A stretch of 38,248 bases of DNA, taken from NCBI RefSeq assembly GCF_000341265.1, contig NZ_ANAE01000209.1:1-38248 (forward strand), written 5' to 3'. The notes below the pieces were generated by a model, which was given only the letters and a program-made list of their open reading frames with translations, had not been told where the DNA came from and made no database searches. This stretch comes from Nocardiopsis prasina DSM 43845. GTDB taxonomy: Bacteria; Actinomycetota; Actinomycetes; Streptosporangiales; Streptosporangiaceae. Both the position numbers and the translations under genes were made by a program. The stretch's first letter is position 1, and each line of letters opens with the position of its first letter. Shown one piece after another: positions 24,927-32,717 of this stretch.

Positions 24927-26231
24927 TCACTCCTCGGCGAACTCCTTGATCACCGCCGGGAGGTCCCACTCGCTGGCGTACTCGGTGAACACCCGGAGCA
25001 GGACCTCGCGGCGCTCGGGGAGGAAAGAGCGCGGGTCACACACGATGTCGGGGAACTCCCGAACCATGCGCACCCAGTCGAATCCGTCGCGGAGAACATG
25101 GCGCAGCCGCGCGACCTGCCACGCCATGAGCCTCGGGTGGTCGTCCTTGCGTCGGGGAACACCCCTGACCGGTGTGGGGATGTTCCGCCCGGCCGCGGCC
25201 AGGGCCTGGCGACGGAGGACACAGGAACTGCACCTGCCGCAGTGAGCAGGGGCATCGCCGCCTTCGTGGTGGGAGAAGCCGGTGTCGCAGGAGACCGAGG
25301 CGGCCAGGGCCCCGTCGAAGTGTGCGGGAACCCGTCGGACCATCTCGGCTTTGGTCCTTTCGAAGGCCCGGTTCTCGATCTGGAACTCGCTGTCCCCGGT
25401 GACCGCCCTGGCGAGATGTTCCATGTACCGCAGGGTCTTCGGGTGGACCGCCTTCGCTGCCTGGGCGCCGACCTGGCCCCGAGACAGCGCCAGGTTGAGC
25501 GCCCCCGGGCCGTTCTCATAGAGGCGGAGCGAGTTCGTGCCACGCGCGATCGCGGAGAGCACCCCCGCGGTCAGGAAGACGAATCCCCGTGAACGAGCGG
25601 TGCTCTCTCGGTTGCTCAGTCGGACCTGGAGCCTGAAGGGGCTCCAGGAACGCAGTCGCGAATCCGCGTTCCGAAGGGTGTCGTGGACGCGCTTCTGTTG
25701 GTTCTCCATGCGGTTGTTGGTGCTGACGGAGATGGCGTGGAGGGGATCGCCTTCTTCCTCGAGGTCGGCGATGATGCCGCACACCGAATCGAGCCCGCCG
25801 GAGAAGAGCGCCGTCGCGCCCTCGAGGTGGAGCTCCGCGTTGCTGAACAGGGACGCTTGGTTCGGGACCGGCCCGCCCTGTGTGAACTCGATGTGCCAGG
25901 TGTCGGCGGTCAGCCAGTTGAGTGGAGCCTCCACGTCAGCCGTGCGTTGGGCCCACCACGCGGGGTTCCGTACGGGGAAGGTGGTGCTGATGGTTCGGTG
26001 CCACTCCTGGCCCTTGCGCCACGAGTTCAGCGCCGGGCGTCGAAGGTTGCGGTCGACGGCGAAGGCCGTCGCGGCGATCGTCCACAGGTCCGCTGCCAGG
26101 TGGTCGTCGTCCAGGTAGTCGACGATCAACTCGGGGATGACCTTGAGGATGTCGGTGTCCTGGTCGAACGCCCTCAGTTCGGGTTCGAGGTCGGAAGAGT
26201 AGGTGACCCTGGTGGTCGCTTCGCGTGGCAC
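24927..26231 (-). CDS. QueC-like PP-loop ATPase
   Basis: Protein of 434 residues. The PP-loop SGGLDS at residues 144-149 binds ATP pyrophosphate. A zinc motif lies at Cys315, Cys331, Cys334 and Cys337 (CDTGF...CGRCSSC), the pattern of 7-cyano-7-deazaguanine synthase QueC. It is nearly twice as long as QueC (about 220-240), with roughly 135 extra N-terminal and 95 extra C-terminal residues, and no other queuosine or deazaguanine gene is nearby. It is therefore unlikely to be the housekeeping enzyme. QueC-like proteins of this sort occur in defence systems (QatC of Qat, the QueC-like protein of type IV CBASS). GTG 26231 follows TTGGAG, 17 bp after the upstream gene. Confidence 0.85.
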   Translation of the reverse strand: MPREATTRVTYSSDLEPELRAFDQDTDILKVIPELIVDYLDDDHLAADLWTIAATAFAVDRNLRRPALNSWRKGQEWHRTISTTFPVRNPAWWAQRTADVEAPLNWLTADTWHIEFTQGGPVPNQASLFSNAELHLEGATALFSGGLDSVCGIIADLEEEGDPLHAISVSTNNRMENQQKRVHDTLRNADSRLRSWSPFRLQVRLSNRESTARSRGFVFLTAGVLSAIARGTNSLRLYENGPGALNLALSRGQVGAQAAKAVHPKTLRYMEHLARAVTGDSEFQIENRAFERTKAEMVRRVPAHFDGALAASVSCDTGFSHHEGGDAPAHCGRCSSCVLRRQALAAAGRNIPTPVRGVPRRKDDHPRLMAWQVARLRHVLRDGFDWVRMVREFPDIVCDPRSFLPERREVLLRVFTEYASEWDLPAVIKEFAEE

Positions 26232-26248
26232 GGGGGCTCCAAGGGAGG

Positions 26249-26860
26249 TCAGCGCATGAGGTCACTGACCAGTCCGCGCAGGATCGTCGAAGTGAGGGTG
26301 AGGTCGGCCAGTTCGAGGAGGTCCAGTGCGTCCTGCGCGTCCGGGCCGTAGTCCCCTGTGAACGGTGAGACACGGTCCAGGGCGTAGCGGCGTATTGCTC
26401 CGCGGGCGAACTCCTCGCCGATCCGCAGGGCCAGTCCCTCGTCGGCCTCGATGAGATCCTCCGGGGCGCAGCTGGCGAGCACGGTGCCGATCGCCTGGTC
26501 GACGAGGGCTTGCGTGCCCGACGTGCGGTGGCCGGCGCACAGGTCGAGGCTCTCCGGGCCGTCGTCCCTCAGGGTCCTGGCCAGCTTCCGCGTGCGCCGG
26601 GCGGCGTGGTCGAGGTCGGGTTTCCCGAGCTTCTCCAGGACCGTGTCCAGGGTCCTCCTCAACGGGGGCCGGACCTCGGCTTCGGGGATCGTCAACTGGT
26701 CCGGAGAGGCTCCGGATTCGCGACGCTTCCTCGCCCGCTCGCGTAGTGCGATGTCGAGGGGGTCCAGGGTGCGTACTCGGTCCCGTGTGTGTCGGTCGTC
26801 GTCCGGCACGCGTTGAGCTCCGATCCGGTCGGCTGTTCCGAGAATCACCCGAGTGATCAC
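26249..26860 (-). CDS. Unknown helical protein, partner of the QueC-like gene
   Basis: Protein of about 203 residues if translation starts at GTG 26860; the frame is open further upstream but becomes Pro/Ser-rich and implausible. No good ribosome site precedes the start, so the N-terminus is uncertain. The sequence is rich in Arg, Asp, Glu and Leu and predicted helical (DIALRERARKRRESG, LRRTLDTVLEKLGKPDL, DALDLLELADLTLTS). I do not recognise a domain. The 17-bp gap to the QueC-like gene indicates one operon, so a subunit or substrate of that enzyme is the natural guess. It does not resemble QatB as I know it. Confidence 0.65.
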   Translation of the reverse strand: MITRVILGTADRIGAQRVPDDDRHTRDRVRTLDPLDIALRERARKRRESGASPDQLTIPEAEVRPPLRRTLDTVLEKLGKPDLDHAARRTRKLARTLRDDGPESLDLCAGHRTSGTQALVDQAIGTVLASCAPEDLIEADEGLALRIGEEFARGAIRRYALDRVSPFTGDYGPDAQDALDLLELADLTLTSTILRGLVSDLMR

Positions 26861-27020
26861 GGAAGGCAATGCCGGGGGAGACGTTGGCAACTTTCGGCCA
26901 AGGGGCGAACTGCCCGTTACGCGGCCCGCGCCAGTGGGAAGGGTGCGGCGACACGGAGGGAGGGTTGCGTGGGGCTCGGCCGAACCGCTGGAACTCTCCT
27001 CACGACCTGTGGGAGCCGGG

Positions 27021-28232
27021 TCACTCGCCGGTGGTGGTCCGGTCGGCGACTGCGGCGAGGATCGCGGCGACCAGCGCGAGTGCTGCGGGTGCCAGCAGGA
27101 GCAGGAGCAGGCCGCTGGCGGAGTCGACGTCGCTGAGGGCCGGGCCTGCCAGGGAGGACACCAACGCACCACCGCCGATGGAGACCGCGGCGGACACGCC
27201 CAGCGCCGTGCCGGCCAGGTCCTCCTGCTCGGACATCACCGCCGTGTTGACGACGGGTGTGGTCAGCCCGTTGCCCACCCCGACGAACGCGCAGGACGCG
27301 AAGAGGGCCAGTGGGTGGAGGTCCCAGGTCACAGCGATCACCAGGCCCGCGAGGAGGGCCGCGCAGGTGAGGGAGCGCGCCAGAACGAGCAGGCGGGCGC
27401 GGAACACACGGGGGCCGAGGGTCCCAGCGAGGTAGCTGCCCAGGACGAAACCGCCGGGGATCATGGCCATGTACAGGCCGAGGGCGACCCCCGAACCACC
27501 GAAGTCCCGGTCCATGACTAGTGGAGCGCCGCCCAGGAAGACGTAGAGGGTGCCCATGGAGCAGGCCATACAGAGGGAGTAGGTCCAAAAACGCGGTGAG
27601 GCCAGAATGCGCCGGAGCGCGGACGGGAAATCACGACCGGGCGCGTCCGAACGGATGGACGTCTCCGTCATGTGTCGCATTGACACCAGGAGAACCAATC
27701 CTCCGATGACCGCGAGCACGAAGAAGATCGAGCGCCACCCGAAGAGATCGTCGAGAGTTCCGCCGAGGATGGTTCCGAGCATGGGTGCGAGTGCCCAACC
27801 CATTCCGGCGAATCCGATTCTCCGAACGGCGTCGTCACCGCGCGACGTTTCCTTGATGGCGACCATCGCCACGGAAAAGCACGCGGCGATCGCTGCCTGC
27901 GACATTCGGCAGATGAGGAAGATCTCGATGGTGGGCGCCATCGCGCAGCCGAGGGAGGCGAACGTGAAGACCGTGACGGAGACGAGCACGACCGGGCGGC
28001 GGCCGTACCGGTCCGACAGGGCTCCGGAGGCCGCTTCGGCCGTCACGGTGGCGATCGCGTACCCGGCGATCGAGAGGTTGACCAGGGCGAAGCTGGTCCC
28101 ATAGGTGGCGGCGATCTCCGGCAGGGCCGGAAGGTGCACCGTCACGGGGAGCACCGAGATCGCCGCCAGGAGAACGAGGAGGGAGCGGTGCGGAGGGGGC
28201 GTTGACCTCCGCGTGCCAGTGGGGTCGGGCAT
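27021..28232 (-). CDS. MFS exporter, Bcr/CflA-like drug-resistance family
   Basis: Major facilitator protein of 403 residues with twelve predicted helices. The motif SDRYGRRPVVLVS after TM2 is motif A of 12-helix drug exporters, and IAGYAIATVTAEAASGALSD and MGWALAPMLGTILGG fit the Bcr/CflA branch. The start is ATG 28232 behind AAGGAA; an upstream in-frame start would add 13 hydrophilic residues. It may share a transcript with the QueC-like genes 161 bp downstream, but the gap and function suggest an independent unit. The substrate is unknown and could be an antibiotic or an end-product. Confidence 0.9.
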   Translation of the reverse strand: MPDPTGTRRSTPPPHRSLLVLLAAISVLPVTVHLPALPEIAATYGTSFALVNLSIAGYAIATVTAEAASGALSDRYGRRPVVLVSVTVFTFASLGCAMAPTIEIFLICRMSQAAIAACFSVAMVAIKETSRGDDAVRRIGFAGMGWALAPMLGTILGGTLDDLFGWRSIFFVLAVIGGLVLLVSMRHMTETSIRSDAPGRDFPSALRRILASPRFWTYSLCMACSMGTLYVFLGGAPLVMDRDFGGSGVALGLYMAMIPGGFVLGSYLAGTLGPRVFRARLLVLARSLTCAALLAGLVIAVTWDLHPLALFASCAFVGVGNGLTTPVVNTAVMSEQEDLAGTALGVSAAVSIGGGALVSSLAGPALSDVDSASGLLLLLLAPAALALVAAILAAVADRTTTGE

Positions 28233-28806
28233 GAGGTGTTCCTTCGTCGAAGCGTCGTGGGGAGCGGTCACCTGCCGTGTGGATCGGCCCTCGCACGGGA
28301 GGTGGGTGCGGCCGAGGGGGAGGCCGGGGGCGTGTCGTCCTCCGGGGCTCCCGGTGCCGGTGGTGTCGAGGTGGGACGCTTCCGGCGAAGGGAAGGGAAT
28401 CTGTCTTCGAGGACAGTTCTCACTGTTGTCGAAGGTGATCCCGGAAGAGAATACCGCAGGGTTTTCAGTAGACCAGTCGCAGATCTGATAAGAGTCTTTC
28501 CAGTTTGGAGGTTCGTTCTGATGCGGTCCTGTCAGTACCAGTGGAGAAACCGGATTCTGGTACCCGGTTCCAAGGCTGGGAGAGGTCTTGACGGGCGAAT
28601 TACGCGCTGCTTACTCTGCTCGGCAACAGGTTGAGGAATGACCGAGAATTCCGAATTCCTGTAGGCGCCGATCCTCGCGAACACAGGGAATTGTTCGACC
28701 CCCATGGACGCGAACCGAGCCGTCCTGGGCCCGAGAACGGCCCGGGTCCCCCGCGACGACCCCGGCGTGCTCCGGGTGTTCGTGACCCCCAGAAGGGCGA
28801 GACCTG
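28233..28806. other. Long intergenic region between MFS and LPMO genes, lower GC in its middle
   Basis: About 570 bp between divergent genes with no credible coding frame. The middle (about 28390-28640) is clearly less GC-rich, as expected for regulatory DNA. TAGACCAGT at 28469-28477 matches one half of the DasR operator that often controls chitin-active enzymes in actinobacteria, but the other half is poor, so I do not call a site. Confidence 0.4.
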
Positions 28807-29322
28807 ATGAAGTTCCCCAAGCTCCGTTCCACCGCCGCCGTGGCCGCCGCCACCGCCCTCCTCTTCACCCTGATGCCCGCCGGGACGGCGAGCGCCCACG
28901 GCTACATCTCCAACCCCCAGAGCCGGCAGGCCCAGTGCGCCGCCGGTGTGGTCGAGTGTGGTCAGATCCGCTGGGAGCCGCAGAGCGTCGAGGGCCCGAA
29001 GGGCCTGATGAGCTGCTCTGGTGGCAACTCGCGCTTCTCCGAGCTGGACAACAACAACTACGGCTGGCGCGTCTCGGACGTCAGCACCAACGCCACCTTC
29101 AGCTGGACGATCACCGCCGCGCACTCCACCTCCACGTGGGAGTACTTCATCAACGGCAACCGGATCGCCAGCTTCAACGACAACGGCGCCCGGCCGCCGG
29201 CGAACTTCAGCCACAACGTCAACCTCTCGGGCTACAGCGGACGCCAGACCGTCCTCGCCCGCTGGAACGTGGCTGACACGGGCAACGCCTTCTACGCCTG
29301 CGTCGACGTCAACATCCGCTGA
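28807..29322 (+). CDS. Secreted AA10 lytic polysaccharide monooxygenase (chitin-binding type)
   Basis: Secreted copper enzyme of 171 residues. The signal peptide (about 1-30) ends with GTASA before HGYISNP, so the mature N-terminal residue is the His that starts the histidine brace. The second brace His is in TITAAHSTSTWEYFI. The body matches small single-domain AA10/CBM33 proteins (SRQAQCAAGVVECGQIRWEP, GNAFYACVDVNIR), which oxidatively cleave crystalline chitin or, in some members, cellulose. There is no extra carbohydrate-binding module. The gene stands alone and is followed by a strong terminator. GAAGGG lies about 10 bases before the ATG. Confidence 0.95.
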   Translation: MKFPKLRSTAAVAAATALLFTLMPAGTASAHGYISNPQSRQAQCAAGVVECGQIRWEPQSVEGPKGLMSCSGGNSRFSELDNNNYGWRVSDVSTNATFSWTITAAHSTSTWEYFINGNRIASFNDNGARPPANFSHNVNLSGYSGRQTVLARWNVADTGNAFYACVDVNIR

Positions 29323-29344
29323 TGAGGGTGTGCTGAGACACGTC

Positions 29345-29380
29345 GCGCCCCGGCCCGTGCCAGTCCACGGGCCGGGGCGC
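29345..29380 (+). terminator. Terminator of the LPMO gene
   Basis: GCGCCCCGGCCCGTG (29345-29359) pairs perfectly with CACGGGCCGGGGCGC (29366-29380) around a 6-nt loop, followed by CTTCTGT. It lies 22 bp after the stop codon. Confidence 0.92.
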
Positions 29381-29462
29381 CTTCTGTCACGGGGGTGGTG
29401 GGGCGGGCGCGGACGAATCGGGTGGCCGTGCCGATGTCGGTGGCGTGTGGTTGTCTCGTCTC

Positions 29463-29822
29463 ATGGGTGTTGAGATCGAGCGGTTCCTGCGGTTGGTGCG
29501 CGCGCTTCCCGAGTGTGATGGCCAGGACTCGGAGCGCTACACGACGTTCCGTGTGCGAGGGCGGCCCTTCGGCTACCTGTGGCCGCGGACCGCCACGGTG
29601 GGGTTGAAGCAGTCGCTGATCGAACAGGCGGCGTTGGTCGCCGAACGGCCCGAGGTGTTCGAGAAGCAGTTCACGGCGGGCGGGTTCGGGTGGGTGGTGG
29701 TCCACCTGGACGGCGTCGACCTCGAGGAACTCAGCGAACTGACCCTGGAGGCCTGGTATCTGACCGCCCCCGAGGAGCTGCTCGTCGCACCGCCCACCCC
29801 GGAGGCGCTGGTGCGTGCCTGA
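29463..29822 (+). CDS. MmcQ/YjbR family protein
   Basis: Small protein of 119 residues of the MmcQ/YjbR family, which has a CyaY-like fold and unproven function, often described as DNA-binding. Recognisable parts are the FGYLWPRTATVGLKQS strand region, PEVFEKQFTAGGFGWVVVHL and the C-terminal LTLEAWYLTAPEELL, where members usually have a W-x-x-x-AP segment. The start is taken as ATG 29463 by length and homology pattern; no clear ribosome site precedes it, so a nearby start is possible. It stands alone between the LPMO terminator and the convergent PhoX-like gene. Confidence 0.82.
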   Translation: MGVEIERFLRLVRALPECDGQDSERYTTFRVRGRPFGYLWPRTATVGLKQSLIEQAALVAERPEVFEKQFTAGGFGWVVVHLDGVDLEELSELTLEAWYLTAPEELLVAPPTPEALVRA

Positions 29823-29936
29823 CTCGGATCACCGAGACCGTCTGTTCCCTGGTCCGCGTCGGCCGCCCCTTCTCCTGGTGGATGGGGCCCGCCTCGCGGC
29901 CGACGGACCTGGCCGACGGTCCCTCCGGCGGCCGGG

Positions 29937-31718
29937 TCAGGTCCCGATGATCCCGCCGTCGTCCTTGCGCACCACCACGACCCCGCACCGGGGGCGGCCG
30001 ACCGGATCGAACCCCGGCCAGTTGCTCACCGCGCGCGGATCCTCCACCGTGGGCGCGCCCAGCTGGTCCACCGCCGAACCGGGCCCCTGCACCGTCACGA
30101 ACAGGGTCCGCTGGTCGGGAGTGGCCGCCGTCCCCGCGATCCCGCAACCACGCGGGCCGGTCAGGAACCGGCGCACCTCCCCGCTCTCGGGGTCGGCGCA
30201 CAACAGCGCGCTGTTGCCCACCTGTTCGCGCGTGCCCTCGGAGGTGTCGCCGAGCCGGACCACGTCGGTCCTGATCCACAGCCGGCCGTCCTCGCCGCAG
30301 TGGACCCCGCCCGGGGCGGCGAAGACCGCCGCCTCCCGCCCCTGTCCGGACGGCCCCCCGGCCCGGGCGAACTCCTGCCAGGAGAACAGGGTGGCGCCGT
30401 GGTCGCTGGCGCCCTCGGTCCACGACAGCACACGACCGCCGTCGTCCCCGGAGGCCTCGGTGCAGTAGACCGTCCCGGTCTCGGGGTGCACCGCGGGTGT
30501 CCCCGGTCCCCGCAGCTCGGTCGCCCCCACGGCGTCGGCGGCCTCACGTGCCCTCAGCAGCACGTCCGCCTGGTCGGCGAATCCGTCACCCGAGGTCAGT
30601 CCAGTACGACCATGGACGAGGGGGAGCCAGGTGCCCAGCCCGTCGGAGCCCAGGCGGGCGGCGTGGAGGACTCCCTCGTCCAAAGGACCCGGGCCCCGGC
30701 TGTTCTGTGCGTCCCGCCAGGGACGTTCGGCCACGAACTTGTACAGGTGGGTCGGGTCGCTCATGTAGACCACCGCCCGGCCCCGTGACTCGCAGACAGC
30801 GGCGCCCCCGTGCGCGAGTCGGCCCATGGCGGTGTGCTTGACCGGGGGCGCGGAAGGGTCCAGCGGGTCGATCTCCACGGTCCAGCCGAACCGGTGCGCC
30901 TCGTTGGGCTCACGGGCCAGGTCGAACCGGTCCTCGTGGGCATGCCAGCCGTGGGAGGCCTCACCTGGGCCGAGTCCGTACCGGCGCTGGGACTCGGTGG
31001 CGGTCCAGCCCTGGGTCCGGGTGCCGAAGAGGTCGGCGATGGCGTCCTCCCCGGTCAGGCAGGTTCCCCAGGGGGTGGTGGCGTGCGCGGTGCCACCGAC
31101 GACTCCGACCGGGTCGGCGGCGGTCTCCAGGCTCCGGTGCCCGGCGAGGGGACCGGACAGGGTGGTGGGGGAGGTGGCGGTGAGTCGCCTGTTGAGTTCG
31201 TCGTCGATCACCCTCCAACGGCCGTCCGTGAGTTCGACCCGCGCCACGGTCATCCCGAGGGAGGCCATCTCCTTGGCGGTGCGGGCCGCTGTGGCCGAGC
31301 GCCCTCCGTCCGCGTGCAGCAGCACCGGGTCCAGCCAGGAGTGGTTGAGCACGAGCAGTCCGCGTCGCCCGCCGTCGTGGCCGGGATGCAGGGGGACGTA
31401 GCGCAGTCCGCTGTGGCCGGTGCCCACCTGGCGCGCGGCCTCCGTCGCCGTGTCGGAGGCGTCGGGTCGCCACGCCGGGACGCCCCGGTGCAGTGGCGCG
31501 CCCCAGGGGAGCAGGACGCGGGCGGTGTACCCGGGAGGAACGGAGACACCGTCGGTGTGGGCGACCGGTACCCCGGTGAAGGTGGGGGCCGATCCGGTGT
31601 CGGGGGCGGCCATGGCGGGGCGGAAGGCGTCGCCGAACAGGGCGGCCGTGGTCAGGACCCCGAGCCCCGCTCCGCCACGCAGGACCTGACGACGGTTGGG
31701 TCCGTGTTGTGACGCCAT
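29937..31718 (-). CDS. Tat-exported PhoX-like protein (DUF839)
   Basis: Protein of 593 residues. The N-terminus has a twin-arginine signal (NRRQVLRGGAG, hydrophobic stretch, then AMAAP), so it should be exported folded. The rest reads as the DUF839/PhoX beta-propeller family: VPPGYTARVLLPWGAP, then VLNHSWLDP, GWTVEIDPLDPSAP and GVHCGEDGRLWI. PhoX proteins are calcium/iron phosphatases that free phosphate from organic esters outside the cell; whether this branch is an active phosphatase I cannot say. ATG 31718 has GGAGGAG five bases upstream. One GTTCAC element lies upstream, but I do not see the repeated PHO box expected for PhoP control. Confidence 0.88.
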   Translation of the reverse strand: MASQHGPNRRQVLRGGAGLGVLTTAALFGDAFRPAMAAPDTGSAPTFTGVPVAHTDGVSVPPGYTARVLLPWGAPLHRGVPAWRPDASDTATEAARQVGTGHSGLRYVPLHPGHDGGRRGLLVLNHSWLDPVLLHADGGRSATAARTAKEMASLGMTVARVELTDGRWRVIDDELNRRLTATSPTTLSGPLAGHRSLETAADPVGVVGGTAHATTPWGTCLTGEDAIADLFGTRTQGWTATESQRRYGLGPGEASHGWHAHEDRFDLAREPNEAHRFGWTVEIDPLDPSAPPVKHTAMGRLAHGGAAVCESRGRAVVYMSDPTHLYKFVAERPWRDAQNSRGPGPLDEGVLHAARLGSDGLGTWLPLVHGRTGLTSGDGFADQADVLLRAREAADAVGATELRGPGTPAVHPETGTVYCTEASGDDGGRVLSWTEGASDHGATLFSWQEFARAGGPSGQGREAAVFAAPGGVHCGEDGRLWIRTDVVRLGDTSEGTREQVGNSALLCADPESGEVRRFLTGPRGCGIAGTAATPDQRTLFVTVQGPGSAVDQLGAPTVEDPRAVSNWPGFDPVGRPRCGVVVVRKDDGGIIGT

Positions 31719-31848
31719 GGTTCTCCTCCGGCCGGATGCTCGTGAACACGCTTTGTCATGAGGTAATCACAATAAGTAGTTTTTCCTGCGCATTCGGGCG
31801 CGTGGCGCTCCGTGGTGGCGTCATTGGGGGGCGTGGTTCGAGTGGGAA

Positions 31849-31863
31849 TGAAAACCGTTATCG
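31849..31863 (+). promoter_or_regulatory. Candidate Zur box upstream of the ribosomal protein cluster
   Basis: TGAAAACCGTTATCG resembles the actinobacterial Zur operator TGAAAATGATTTTCA: both arms match except for two positions, plus the variable centre. It lies 37 bp upstream of the L33 gene start. Zinc-free ribosomal protein paralogues are commonly repressed by Zur when zinc is plentiful. Confidence 0.6.
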
Positions 31864-31899
31864 TGTGGTTGAAAGGCCTGACAACCCGAGGAGGCGCCC

Positions 31900-32064
31900 A
31901 TGGCACGCAACGACGTTCGGCCCGTCATCAAACTCCGGTCGACGGAGGGCACCGGGACCACCTACGTGACCCGGAAAAACCGCCGCAACACCCCCGACCG
32001 CCTGGTCCTGAGGAAGTACGACCCCAAGCTCCGCCGCCACGTCGAGTTCCGTGAGGAACGCTGA
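31900..32064 (+). CDS. rpmG: Ribosomal protein bL33, cysteine-free form
   Basis: A 54-residue large-subunit protein ([18 protein letters not shown], then [20 protein letters not shown]). The CxxC pairs of zinc-binding L33 are absent, so this is the zinc-independent paralogue that replaces the normal one during zinc shortage. GAGGAGG lies seven bases before the ATG. It is the first of three small ribosomal genes in the same direction, with a Zur-like box upstream. Confidence 0.95.
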   Translation: MARNDVRPVIKLRSTEGTGTTYVTRKNRRNTPDRLVLRKYDPKLRRHVEFREER

Positions 32065-32092
32065 CCCAGGCGCGCACCCAACGGAGACCCAC

Positions 32093-32338
32093 ATGCAGAA
32101 GAACATCCACCCCACGTACCAGCACGTCGTCTTCCGCGACAAGGCGGCCGACTACGCCTTCCTCACCCGGTCCACCCGCGGCAGCGACAAGACCGTCGAG
32201 TGGGAGGACGGCCGCACCTACCCGGTGATCGACGTCGACATCTCCAGCGCCAGCCACCCCTTCTACACCGGCAACGCCCGCGTGGTGGACACCGCCGGCC
32301 GGGTGGAGCGCTTCCAGCGCCGCTACCAGCGCAAGTAA
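32093..32338 (+). CDS. rpmE2: Ribosomal protein bL31 type B, cysteine-free form
   Basis: An 81-residue protein matching type B L31 ([20 protein letters not shown], then [21 protein letters not shown]). It contains no cysteine, unlike the zinc-binding type A. ATG 32093 has GGAG seven bases upstream and lies 28 bp after the L33 gene; the frame stays open further upstream, but the N-terminus at this Met is the conserved one. Under zinc limitation this form displaces the zinc-loaded L31 from ribosomes and so frees zinc. Confidence 0.96.
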   Translation: MQKNIHPTYQHVVFRDKAADYAFLTRSTRGSDKTVEWEDGRTYPVIDVDISSASHPFYTGNARVVDTAGRVERFQRRYQRK

Positions 32339-32425
32339 CCGCGACCCGACCGGGGCGACGGCACCGGGCCCGTCGCCCCGATCCACTGCCCGCCAGGGCT
32401 TCCCGAACAGAGAGGAACCGCTCGC

Positions 32426-32596
32426 ATGGCCGTACCCAAGCGCAGGATGTCGCGGTCCAACACCCGCACGCGCCGCTCCCAGTGGAAGGCCAGGACCCCC
32501 GACCTGGTCACCGTCCACATCAGCGGCCGTGAGTACCGCGTCCCCCGCAACCTCGTTCGTGCCTACCAGCGCGGGCTCGTCCCCCTTCCGGACTAG
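32426..32596 (+). CDS. rpmF: Ribosomal protein bL32, cysteine-free form
   Basis: A 56-residue protein ([20 protein letters not shown] at its N-terminus, then [16 protein letters not shown]). The four zinc-binding cysteines of standard L32 are missing, in keeping with the two genes before it. AGAGGAA lies about nine bases before the ATG. It is 87 bp after the L31 gene and is followed by a strong terminator, so it closes the zinc-starvation ribosomal cluster. Confidence 0.95.
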   Translation: MAVPKRRMSRSNTRTRRSQWKARTPDLVTVHISGREYRVPRNLVRAYQRGLVPLPD

Positions 32597-32611
32597 AACG
32601 ACCCACCCCCA

Positions 32612-32642
32612 CGGCGCCGCCGGGAGACTCCCGGCGGCGCCG
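32612..32642 (+). terminator. Terminator after the ribosomal protein cluster
   Basis: CGGCGCCGCCGGGA (32612-32625) pairs with TCCCGGCGGCGCCG (32629-32642): a perfect 14-bp stem with a 3-nt loop, 15 bp after the bL32 stop. No T tract. Confidence 0.9.
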
Positions 32643-32717
32643 CGATGCGGAACGGGCAGGACGAAACACCCTCGGCCCTGACGACCGAATCCTCATGGGT
32701 CGGGCAGGCTAGTTTTC

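Noticed and set aside
26249..26860. QatB identity for the helical partner of the QueC-like gene
   Set aside because: The N-terminus lacks the Ser/Gly/Pro-rich start I associate with QatB, and there is no QatA ATPase or QatD TatD-type nuclease nearby.
28469..28477. DasR operator upstream of the LPMO gene
   Set aside because: Only one half-site (TAGACCAGT) fits; the other half has several mismatches, and the element is over 300 bp from the gene.
28236..28634. 132-codon plus-strand frame between MFS and LPMO genes
   Set aside because: No ribosome site and no domain, and it covers the lower-GC regulatory region.
31719..31800. PHO box upstream of the PhoX-like gene
   Set aside because: Only one GTTCAC is present, whereas PhoP sites need at least two direct repeats at 11-bp spacing.
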